This document shows, one piece after another, positions 38,151 to 46,445 of a stretch of DNA of 64,000 bases (the stretch's first letter is position 1; the number at the start of each line of letters is the position of its first letter). The notes under the pieces are model-generated. The model searched no databases. It was given only the letters and a program-made list of their open reading frames with translations, and was not told where the DNA came from. Source of the DNA: CAIWHR01 sp963809965 (GTDB taxonomy: Bacteria; Pseudomonadota; Gammaproteobacteria; Burkholderiales; Casimicrobiaceae); NCBI GenBank assembly GCA_963809965.1, contig CAWELU010000029.1, positions 124,001 through 188,000 of the forward strand. The letters run 5' to 3'. Position numbers and translations under genes: made by a program.

Positions 38151-38531
38151 TCACAGCGCGACGTTGTACGCCAGGAAGTGAATCATCGCGAGGCGACTCC
38201 CGCCCGCGCCGGATCCCGCATATGCGGGGGTCGCGATCGCGCGGGCTTCGCCTCCGCGACGCTCGCGTTGGCGGTTGCGCCAGACCGAGGCGTCATCGGC
38301 GAGGTGCGCAACGAAAGCGATCGCCTCATGAATCTTGCCGATCACGAGCGCGATGACGACGCCTGCTCGCGATGCATTCGCGGCACCGGGTCCCGTCCTC
38401 CTGCGGTAAAGAAAGAGAAGCAGCGCGAACAATGTTCCGCCCGGCATCAGGATCTCGAGCAACAGGTACGGACCCGCCTTCTGCAAGAGGCTTCCGACGA
38501 ATTTGAAGCTCTGTACGATGCTCGTTCCCAT
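38151..38531 (-). CDS. Small membrane-associated hypothetical protein
   Basis: 126 residues from MGTSIVQSFKFVGSLLQKAG. One strong hydrophobic segment (about 20-38: GPYLLLEILMPGGTLFALLL) is followed by a basic YRRRTG stop-transfer and a second weaker one (AGVVIALVIGKIHEAIAFVA). No family is recognised. The upstream in-frame extension is Arg-rich and without membrane character, so I start at 38531. The stretch 38532-38853 on either side of the next gene's stop holds no other supported gene. Confidence 0.45.
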   Translation of the reverse strand: MGTSIVQSFKFVGSLLQKAGPYLLLEILMPGGTLFALLLFLYRRRTGPGAANASRAGVVIALVIGKIHEAIAFVAHLADDASVWRNRQRERRGGEARAIATPAYAGSGAGGSRLAMIHFLAYNVAL

Positions 38532-38853
38532 TTGATCGCTCTTCGTTGCTCTGCTTCGATTCCGGTCGCTCGGGCGACCGACCCTGAATTCGCATCCCCC
38601 GGTCACTGCTGCAGCCTGTCCGTCCCGGGATTTGCGGCACTCTGCGCGCGGACCGCTTGCGGATCGCTGACGAATTCGTTCATGCGCCGATGCGCGACCG
38701 CTTGCCCGGTCGAAGACGTGCACGAACAAGCTAAGGCATTGTCGTAAAAGGAGAATTTGCGCGAACTGCGGAGACGGCCTGCCCTCGCCGCTCGCGCCGG
38801 ATGCCGCGGACGGCACCGCCGCGGCATCGACTTACCGATGACTTACAAGGAGG

Positions 38854-41800
38854 TCAGGGAAGGCTTGCCGGGATGCGACCGGCAGCGATTTCCCGGTGAA
38901 GATGCTCGGTTTCGGCGGAAGGCTTGACGCCGAGGACGATCGACAGGAGCTCGCGGCATCGCCTGAACGCGTTGAGCGCTTCGGCCTGATCTCCCTTCGC
39001 GGCGAGCGCGCGCATCAGGCCGCGATAGAACGACTCGGCGAGATTGTCGGCTTCCAGACCGCGCCGGTAGACGTCGGCGGCGGTCGCCCAGTCGCCCGCA
39101 CGCTCGAGTTGGTCGCCGAGCGTCCCCAAGGCGCGCAGCACGCGGGCGCGCAATGCATCGCGCGGCTTGACGATCCACGGGCTGTCTTCCGCGCCGAGCA
39201 GGGGCCCCGGGTAGGCGTCCAGCAGCCGACGGGCGGCATGCGACGCCGAGGCCGCGCTTGGTGCCGCGGCCCGGTTACCGCGACTGTCCGCCTCCTCCAG
39301 CGCCGACTCCAACGTCCAGACATCGGTCCAGCAAAGGGAACGATCGAGCGCGAGCTTTCCGCCGGCGAGCGCGAGCGCATTCTCGACGTCGAGGAGCTTG
39401 CGCAGTCGAAACAGGGTGGTGTCGAAGGAAGCCTTCGCCGCAGCGCCATCCGCGTCCGGCCACAGCGCCGCCATGATCTGCTGCGTGTCCACGTCGCCCC
39501 CGCCATGCGCGACCAGCAATTTCAGGAGGTCCAGGGGCCGCTGCTGCGCCTTTCCCGTGAACCGCATCGGTTGCCCGTCGCGAACGAGCTCGAAGCCGCC
39601 GAGCGCGCGAATCCGCAATCGGAACGGCCACGCCTTTCCGGCATCGGCAGGCGCCCGCAGCAAGTTGCGCTCGATGACCACCTGCACGAAGTCCGACTCG
39701 ATGCCGTGCTCGAGCGCGAAGTTGGCAAGGCGCGCAGCGAGGTCGGGCCGGTTGCGCAGGATTACCGTTTGGCCGCGGGCCCGATGGTCGGCGAACACCT
39801 GCGCCAGCCTCTCGGCTGCCCGTTTGGTTTCGCCGGCCTCGATGTCCTGCTCGATGTTCAGGAGTTCGCGCTGCGATTCGAACGTCTCGCGGTCGGTACC
39901 GCTCGAGAGCGCGATCGCCTCTTCGAGCATCCGCATGCCCGCCTCCCGATTTCCCGCCGCCATCCGGCAGTGGGCAAGCCGTGCGAGGAAGTGCGGCATC
40001 TGCAACGAGGGCAGCCCCGTTTCGCGGGCGAGGGCCACGGCGCGCTCGGCCGCCTCGACCGCGATCCCGAAATGTCCGAGACGCTGTTCGAGGCCGGCCT
40101 GCAGGTGATGGAAATAGGCCCAGTCCATGCGACGGGCAGGCGACAGGCGGCTTTGCATCGCCTGCAGCAGTTCCCGTGCGGCGTTGAGCTCGCCCTTGCT
40201 GATCAGCGCCGACGCGACGGCGTGGTCGATCTCGAACAGATAGGCGCCGAGTCCGTATCGCTCGGCGATCGCGCGGGCCTCGACGATCACGACTGCCGAT
40301 TGGTCGTAGCGTCCGTTGACATGGTGCCAGAACGACAAATGCGTACGCCACCAAACCTGCATCAGCGGCGTGACCTCGGGCCTGGAGCGAAGCGGCTCGA
40401 TGCGCTCGACGAGCGCGTCGGCCGAGTCGCCCTTGGTCTTCCAGTTGAGGTAGTTGAACAGTGTGGATGCGGCCATCATGCGCGCATTCACATCGCCCTC
40501 GTCGTCGAGGAGTTCGTCGAGCCGGCGCGCGCAGACATCGAGCTCGGGATCCTCGGGCCTGCGAAACAGAAGGACGATGACATAGGCCGCGCGTGCCCGC
40601 AGCTCGCTCTCGCGGTCGAGCCCGGAAGCCTGGTGAGGGTCGAGCAGACGCTTGAATTCGGGCAACCAGCGATCCAGCGGCGCAAAGTTCGCCCATTCGT
40701 AGTAGTAGCCGGTAACGATGGTATTTAGGGCGAGCGCCTGGCCCCGCAGATCGCCAGCGGCGCGAAACGCCGCGAAGGCGCGTTCGAGCGCAGGCCGCCC
40801 GCGCGGAGCTTGAACGAAGATCCACGCCCGGCCGTACCAGTATTCGAGCCAGGGGTCGGCTTCCCGCATGGATTTGGGCAGTGCCTCGATCCACTCGGAG
40901 AGCGTCTGGGCGCGGCCCTGCCGCGCCCAATCGAGCGCGTTGGCAAGAATGACCCGGCGCATGGCTTCCGGGTCGCCCGCATCGCGGAACAGCGTCAGCG
41001 CTTCGCTCGCCTGGCCGCGCGCGTTCAGGAACTCGGCGGCGCGGGCCGCCGCAACGCGTCGTTCCTCGGGAGCGAGTCGGCGCGTTGCCTCCTCTAGCAG
41101 GAATTCGCGAAACAGCCCATGGTAGTGATAGGTCGTCGGTGTGCCGCGGCGTCGGTCGGTGAACAGGCGCCGGCGATAGAGGTACTCGAGCAATCGTGGA
41201 GCGTTTTCGTCGCCGGTCAACGCGACGGCCTCCGCTTGCGTGAACGAAGGCGCGATCGCGGTCAGCATCAGCACCCGCTGGTTGGCAGGCCGTGCCTCAT
41301 TGAAGATCTCGCCCGCGAAATACTGGAAGATCGCGTCCTTCCCCTCGCCGATCGACTCGTCGAGGGTGGCCCCGGCGCGGGTCAGATGCTCTCGCAGGAG
41401 CACCAACGCCGCCACCCATCCCTCGCTTTGCCGCGTGATGCGCTGCACCGTCTGCTCGTCCAGCTGGGTGTCGCCCAGCATCACGTCGGCCTCGTCGGCT
41501 GTGCAACGCAGCGCCGCGGGCTCGATGCGCGCGATCCGGCGACCAGCGATCAGACGAGCGAACTCCGCCGGCGGATCGGAGCGCGAGATGACGATGATGG
41601 TGATGCCCTCCGGAACCTCCTCGAGCGCGTGCATGAACGCGCCGCGCTGCTCGGGTCCGGTGCGCGCTTCCTGGAAGCTGTCCAGAACGATCACGGTCGG
41701 CCGTGGCAACACCGTAAAGAATTCGCGGAAGTAGGTTCGCGCGAAGCGGGCGAGATCCTGCTGGGGCTCCGGGCTGAATGCAGGCAGCGCCGCCCCTTTC

Positions 41801-42075
41801 TTCCCGGCCAGCTGCAAAGCCGCCGTCCGCATGTAATGCACGAACGTCGCCGGGTCGCTGTCCGTGACGTCGATCTGGTACCAGATGTGGCGCAGATCCC
41901 GCGCCTCGACATAGCTCGCGACCAGGGTGGTCTTGCCGGCGCCGGGCGGCGCCGAGACCCAGACGATGCGGCGTGTCGCGGCCTCGTCGAGGAGCGCGTA
42001 GAGTCGCGGCCGCGGGACGGCGTCGAAGAGTTTGGGCCGCGTAAGTTTGGCGAGAGCGGGTGCGCGATCGGCCAC
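38854..42075 (-). CDS. Large ATP-dependent regulator: MalT-like STAND ATPase with C-terminal BTAD domain
   Basis: 1073 residues, intact. An N-terminal P-loop NTPase (RIVWVSAPPGAGKTTLVASY, about residue 36; Walker B PRPTVIVLDSFQEA; VIISRSDPPAEFARL-like arginine motif) is followed by a winged helix, then a long helical TPR region (about 330-800). The C terminus has an OmpR-like winged helix (LLKLLVAHGGGDVDTQQIMA, ALWPDADGAAAKASFDTTLF) and a bacterial transcriptional activation domain (about 930-1070: YRRGLEADNLAESFYRGLMR). This is the SARP/AfsR-type layout reversed, seen in proteobacterial regulators of unknown target. FolE lies upstream, read in the same direction 98 bp apart. Confidence 0.82.
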   Translation of the reverse strand: MADRAPALAKLTRPKLFDAVPRPRLYALLDEAATRRIVWVSAPPGAGKTTLVASYVEARDLRHIWYQIDVTDSDPATFVHYMRTAALQLAGKKGAALPAFSPEPQQDLARFARTYFREFFTVLPRPTVIVLDSFQEARTGPEQRGAFMHALEEVPEGITIIVISRSDPPAEFARLIAGRRIARIEPAALRCTADEADVMLGDTQLDEQTVQRITRQSEGWVAALVLLREHLTRAGATLDESIGEGKDAIFQYFAGEIFNEARPANQRVLMLTAIAPSFTQAEAVALTGDENAPRLLEYLYRRRLFTDRRRGTPTTYHYHGLFREFLLEEATRRLAPEERRVAAARAAEFLNARGQASEALTLFRDAGDPEAMRRVILANALDWARQGRAQTLSEWIEALPKSMREADPWLEYWYGRAWIFVQAPRGRPALERAFAAFRAAGDLRGQALALNTIVTGYYYEWANFAPLDRWLPEFKRLLDPHQASGLDRESELRARAAYVIVLLFRRPEDPELDVCARRLDELLDDEGDVNARMMAASTLFNYLNWKTKGDSADALVERIEPLRSRPEVTPLMQVWWRTHLSFWHHVNGRYDQSAVVIVEARAIAERYGLGAYLFEIDHAVASALISKGELNAARELLQAMQSRLSPARRMDWAYFHHLQAGLEQRLGHFGIAVEAAERAVALARETGLPSLQMPHFLARLAHCRMAAGNREAGMRMLEEAIALSSGTDRETFESQRELLNIEQDIEAGETKRAAERLAQVFADHRARGQTVILRNRPDLAARLANFALEHGIESDFVQVVIERNLLRAPADAGKAWPFRLRIRALGGFELVRDGQPMRFTGKAQQRPLDLLKLLVAHGGGDVDTQQIMAALWPDADGAAAKASFDTTLFRLRKLLDVENALALAGGKLALDRSLCWTDVWTLESALEEADSRGNRAAAPSAASASHAARRLLDAYPGPLLGAEDSPWIVKPRDALRARVLRALGTLGDQLERAGDWATAADVYRRGLEADNLAESFYRGLMRALAAKGDQAEALNAFRRCRELLSIVLGVKPSAETEHLHREIAAGRIPASLP

Positions 42076-42173
42076 GGGTGCTACGGGCGGGGCGTTTGAG
42101 CAGCCATGATGGCATCAGCGGCGAGCGAACGCAAAGCGTCGCCCCCATCGGTTGCGAGGCCGCACACGGTTAC

Positions 42174-42746
42174 CTACACCGCCCGATTGCCGATCAGCGC
42201 GAGGAACTCTTCCCGCGTGGCCTGCGACTCGCGGAAAGCGCCGACGACCGATGAGGTCACCATCACCGAGTTCTGCTTCTCGACGCCGCGCATCATCATG
42301 CACAGGTGGCGCGCCTCGATCATCACGCCGACGCCCCTGGCGTCGATCGAGTCCATCACGATGCGGGAGATCTGCTCGGTCAGCCGCTCCTGCAGCTGCA
42401 GCCGCCGCGCGTACATGTCGACCAGCCGCGCCAGCTTGGAGACGCCGAACACGCGACCATTGGGGATGTACCCGATGTGACAGCGGCCGTAGAACGGCAG
42501 CATGTGGTGCTCGCACATGCTGTACACCTCGATGTTCTTCACGATCACCATGCTGTTGGTTTCCTGCGTGAAGATGGCATCGTTGATCACCCTTGCCGGA
42601 TCCGTGCGGTAGCCCGAGGTCAGGAACGCCATCGCCTCGGCGACACGGTGCGGTGTCTTCGCGAGGCCTTCGCGCTGCGGATCCTCGCCGAGCTCGTGCA
42701 GCAACTCCCGGACCAGGCTTTCGATCCTTGCGGTATTGACGTGCAT
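42174..42746 (-). CDS. folE: GTP cyclohydrolase I
   Basis: 190 residues from MHVNTARIESLVRELLHELG; this Met is preferred because AAAGGGG lies about 9 nt before it. Zinc ligands and the active site are visible: VYSMCEHHMLPFYGRCHIGY (Cys and His about residues 80-83) and the second Cys ligand in IEARHLCMMMRGVEKQNSVM. It makes dihydroneopterin triphosphate from GTP, the first step of folate and pterin synthesis. No other folate gene is next to it. Length equals the single-domain bacterial enzyme. Confidence 0.95.
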   Translation of the reverse strand: MHVNTARIESLVRELLHELGEDPQREGLAKTPHRVAEAMAFLTSGYRTDPARVINDAIFTQETNSMVIVKNIEVYSMCEHHMLPFYGRCHIGYIPNGRVFGVSKLARLVDMYARRLQLQERLTEQISRIVMDSIDARGVGVMIEARHLCMMMRGVEKQNSVMVTSSVVGAFRESQATREEFLALIGNRAV

Positions 42747-42864
42747 GGCGGACATCCCCTTTTTCGCGCGCTTGCAATGCCTTCAGCCAGGCCCGCATGC
42801 GGTCTGGCAGCCTGCATTCGATGGTCGCGATTATGAACGTTCGTCGAAGCGTTTGCGCAAATCG

Positions 42865-44952
42865 CTATCGGCAAACCGTTCCGGGCGTCCGGAAGATCTG
42901 CCGCGTAATCGATCTGGTTTGAAAAATGCCGTCGACCGAGTAGGAAAAGGTCGCGTTGTTGCCATCGGAGAACGCAAAGCTCGCGCTGCCGACCGGCGTC
43001 CGCACAACGGCCGTCGGGTCGAAGGGTACCGCATTGAACGGCGGTCCCGTGGTCCGGTACAGCGTACCGGCGTAGGTCCGCGGGCCCGTCAACGGCGCGG
43101 TCACGCTCAGCCATAGCGGAGCGCCGTCGCTGTCGTAGGTAAACCACACCGCGAAGATCACGTCACCCTGGTGAGTCAGGTTGACGCCCCACCCCGACTC
43201 CGACCCGGCAGGCGCGTTCCACCAGAGGTCCTGGTAGTTGGTTGCCGCCGCAGGATTCGGCTCCGCGCCGAACGTGCAGGTCGGCAAGGTCCCGAACACC
43301 TGGCGAGTGATCGCCTTGACGTGCTCGCTGCCGTGCACCGTGTAGGCGAACGTGGCATTGCCGGCATCGTCGAACGTCAACGTTCCGGACCCGACGGCGG
43401 CACGAACGACGAGGGCCGGATCGAACCGCATCGCATTGAACGCAGGCCCCGTCGTCTGGTAGAGCGTCCCGGAGTACACATTGGGGGCGACCGGGCTGGC
43501 GGTCATCGACAGCCACCACGGCCGGCCGCCGAGGTCGTAGGTGAGCCAGGTCGCAAAGATCAACTCGCCTTGGTGCGCGAGGTTGATGCCCCACCCCGAC
43601 TCCGAGCCGGGCGGGGCGTTCCACCAGAGCCCGCCGAAGTTGGTCGAGGCCGCGCCGTTGTAAGGAATCAGCACCCGGTCGTCACCGCCACCGGCGACGC
43701 TCGCCATGCGCAGGAGCTTGTCGCGGGCGGCGGGGTCACCGCGGACTTCGGCGTCGAGAAACGTCACCGTCCAGGTGAAGATGTCATTCGTCGACGGAAT
43801 GTCGAAGCCGTGTTGCACGCCGACGAGGGCGACCAGCTCGCGTGGCCCCGCGAGGCGACCAACACCCTGCAATGCCTGCAGGATCGGCGCCGTCGTATCC
43901 GCCGTTCCGCTGATCGCGAGATAAGGCAGTGTGACCCCGTCGAGCCCATGCTGGTCGCGCCCGAAGGCGGGAAAGATCGGCTGGCCGAAATAGGGGACGT
44001 AGCCGACCGCCGCTTTCAGCCGCGGATCGTTCGTGATGTGCGTCCACGAGAGGCCAAGGGAGGTGGTGAGCCCCGCGCCGGCCATCAGCAGCAGCGATTC
44101 GCCGCCAAAGCTCGCGCCAAAGCCGCCGATCCTGGCCGCGTCGACGCGATCGCGCCATTGCGGGTGGGACAGCAGCAGATCGATGGTCGCCGAGAGTGCG
44201 AGCGGCCGCACTGCCTGCATCGCCAGCGCATCACGGATGTGCGCCAGCAGGTACACCGCGTCGTCGAGGTTGTCGAGCACCAGATCGGCGAACCGGGCAT
44301 CGCCGTGGAACGGAGCGGCGACCACGTAACCGAAGCTCGCAAGCACCGCGATCGCGCCGACATAGTCGTTCGACAGAGGGCTCCCTGCGTAGCCATGCGA
44401 GAACAGGAGCAGCGGATAGCGTGTCGTCGCGTCCGGCCAAAGCGGTGCTTCCGACCCGCGCTGCATGTGCGGCACCGCCCTGCCGGTCGGCAGCGCGTAG
44501 TCGGGACGTGGGTTGTCGGAGGACGTGGGGTAGCAAACGAGCACGACCGAGGGTATGGTCCGCCCGGCGAACGAGCCGTACACGTCGCTGTCGTTCGGCG
44601 CCGTAACGCTCAAGGCCAGCGTGTTCGCCGGATCCGCCAACAAGTCGGTTGCATAACGCGGCGTACCGTCGTTGCGCGGGTCCCCTTCCCAGAAGTTCTG
44701 CACGTCTTCACCCGGCGGCACGCGGGTGAAATCCTGCGCGACGTTGCTGCACGCGACCGGGTAAGGACCCGGCAACGTCAGCGGCGGAACGACAAGCGTC
44801 GGAGCGGCTTGCGCCAAACCAATGCCGAAGCCGAAAAGCGCCCAGAGAATGCTTGCCACACGCGAACGCAACGTCGGTATCAATGCGACTCCCAAATTCT
44901 TCAGCCGAATTCTCGTCGCCAGCGGGGCCTTGGTCGGTACGGTGCCGCACAT
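42865..44952 (-). CDS. Exported alpha/beta hydrolase with two C-terminal GWG modules
   Basis: 695 residues. A signal peptide is seen at about 28-50 (VASILWALFGFGIGLAQAA), so the true start may lie a few codons downstream of the Met at 44952. The hydrolase part (about 60-440) has PLLLFSHGYAGSPLSNDYVG (oxyanion loop), the nucleophile elbow RIGGFGASFGGESLLLM (G-A-S-F-G), and an acid/His region GTADTTAPIL and VQHGFDIPSTN. This resembles platelet-activating-factor acetylhydrolase/dienelactone-type esterases. Two similar beta modules follow, LWWNAPPGSESGWGINLAHQ and LWWNAPAGSESGWGVNLTHQ, each with an IFA-W-TYD stretch. They probably bind a surface or polymer; this is inference. Confidence 0.75.
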   Translation of the reverse strand: MCGTVPTKAPLATRIRLKNLGVALIPTLRSRVASILWALFGFGIGLAQAAPTLVVPPLTLPGPYPVACSNVAQDFTRVPPGEDVQNFWEGDPRNDGTPRYATDLLADPANTLALSVTAPNDSDVYGSFAGRTIPSVVLVCYPTSSDNPRPDYALPTGRAVPHMQRGSEAPLWPDATTRYPLLLFSHGYAGSPLSNDYVGAIAVLASFGYVVAAPFHGDARFADLVLDNLDDAVYLLAHIRDALAMQAVRPLALSATIDLLLSHPQWRDRVDAARIGGFGASFGGESLLLMAGAGLTTSLGLSWTHITNDPRLKAAVGYVPYFGQPIFPAFGRDQHGLDGVTLPYLAISGTADTTAPILQALQGVGRLAGPRELVALVGVQHGFDIPSTNDIFTWTVTFLDAEVRGDPAARDKLLRMASVAGGGDDRVLIPYNGAASTNFGGLWWNAPPGSESGWGINLAHQGELIFATWLTYDLGGRPWWLSMTASPVAPNVYSGTLYQTTGPAFNAMRFDPALVVRAAVGSGTLTFDDAGNATFAYTVHGSEHVKAITRQVFGTLPTCTFGAEPNPAAATNYQDLWWNAPAGSESGWGVNLTHQGDVIFAVWFTYDSDGAPLWLSVTAPLTGPRTYAGTLYRTTGPPFNAVPFDPTAVVRTPVGSASFAFSDGNNATFSYSVDGIFQTRSITRQIFRTPGTVCR

Positions 44953-45125
44953 AGAGTACCCGGCGCCCCGCGGGACGCAATCGTCGGTTCGCGCTGCAGA
45001 CTATGACGACGCGGCGAACTACTGGTTCCGCGTCCTCGGAAGCGGGGCCGCAGAAGCTTCGCGTACTATCCGTTCGCGGCGCGGGTCCGGTAACCGGCGC
45101 TGCACCGGAATTGCAATCCTCGACC

Positions 45126-46350
45126 ATGCGCAAGACGATCCGCGCGTTACCTTCCGACCTGCATGGCGTAAGCCGGCTCACCATCGACGCCATTGCGGGG
45201 GTGGTCGACCTGGTGGAAGCGATGCACGTCAACATCGCCAGTGTCCCGGGAATATCCGGTGCGGCGAAGCGGGGACGGGGACGCGCCTCCGGCATCACCG
45301 GGCTGGTCTACCGCAGCATTCGCGGCGTTGTCGGCGTCGTCGGCCACACACTGGATCGCTTGCTCGCCCGGCTCGTTCCACAGCTCGGCGAGGAAAGCAC
45401 ATGGCCGGGGCGCGAGGCATTGCTCGCAGCGCTGAACGGCGTGCTGGGCGACTACCTCGAAGCGTCCAGGAACCCGTTGTCGATTCGCATGCGCCTGCGC
45501 CGTGACGGGCGGCCGTTGGCGGTGGAGGCGCGAGCGCTGGCCGAGGCCTCGCCACCCTTGGGCGAAAGGGTTGTCGTGCTCCTGCATGGCCTGTGCATGA
45601 ACGATCTGCAGTGGAATCGGAAGGGACACGATCACGGCGCCGCCCTCGCGCGTGACCTGGGATACACGGCCATCTACCTGCATTACAACACCGGGCGTCA
45701 TGTTTCCGTCAACGGCCGCGAGTTTGCCGAGGTGCTGGAAGCGCTGGTGAATGCCTGGCCGGTACCGCTGACGGGAGCTGGTGCTGATCGGACACAGCAT
45801 GGGTGGACTTGTGGCCCGCAGCGCCTGCCACTATGGTGCCGGAGCAGGCCATGCCTGGCCGCAACGGCTCAGGACGATCATGTTCCTGGGTACGCCGCAT
45901 CACGGGGCGCCACTCGAGCGCGGCGGCAACTGGGTGGATATCCTCCTCGGCGTCAGTTCCTACACTGCCCCGTTTGCCCGCCTGGGCAAGATCCGCAGCG
46001 CCGGCATCACCGACCTGCGCCACGGCAGCGTGGTGGACGAGGACTGGGCTGGGCGCGATCGCTTCGAGCGTGCCGGCGATCTCCGCGTGGCGGTGCCGCT
46101 GCCGGAAAACGTGCAGTGTTATGCGATCGCGGCGACGATTGGAACCAAGACCGGGGTGTTGAGCGACCGTCTCATCGGCGACGGAATCGTGCCGCTGAAC
46201 AGCGCGCTCGGCCGCCATGACGATCCCGTCCGCGCCTTGTCGTTTCCGGAGGACCGGCAATGGATCGGGTACGGCATGGGACACCTGGACTTGCTCAGTC
46301 GGCCCGAGGTCTACGCCCGGATCCGGAAGTGGCTCGCCGCCACGCGTTGA
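45126..46350 (+). CDS. Alpha/beta hydrolase (lipase/PGAP1-like, one-base frameshift)
   Basis: About 407 residues from MRKTIRALPSDLHGVSRLTI. A helical N-terminal region precedes a lipase-like core: GERVVVLLHGLCMNDLQWNR (oxyanion strand, about residue 155), AIYLHYNTGRHVSVNGREFA, the nucleophile elbow LVLIGHSMGGLVARSA (Ser about 225), FLGTPHHGAPLERGGNWVDI and a late His in GMGHLDLLSRPEVY. The order fits triacylglycerol lipases and PGAP1-like esterases. The frame breaks before LVLIGHSMGG; removing one C (giving PLRELVLIGHS) at about 45773 restores it. No signal peptide is evident, so it is probably cytosolic. It lies divergently from the exported hydrolase. Confidence 0.8.
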
Positions 46351-46445
46351 TTAGATCAAGGTTCGGATTTGCGCTAAGCTGCGCGTTGCCCAAACCGCAG
46401 CCGCGCCGGGACCCGTGCGAAACCGCTGACACCGAACGTCCGGCC

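Noticed and set aside
38896..40728. Plus-strand frame of 610 residues opposite the BTAD regulator
   Set aside because: Antisense shadow of an intact 1073-residue gene, no RBS or family features.
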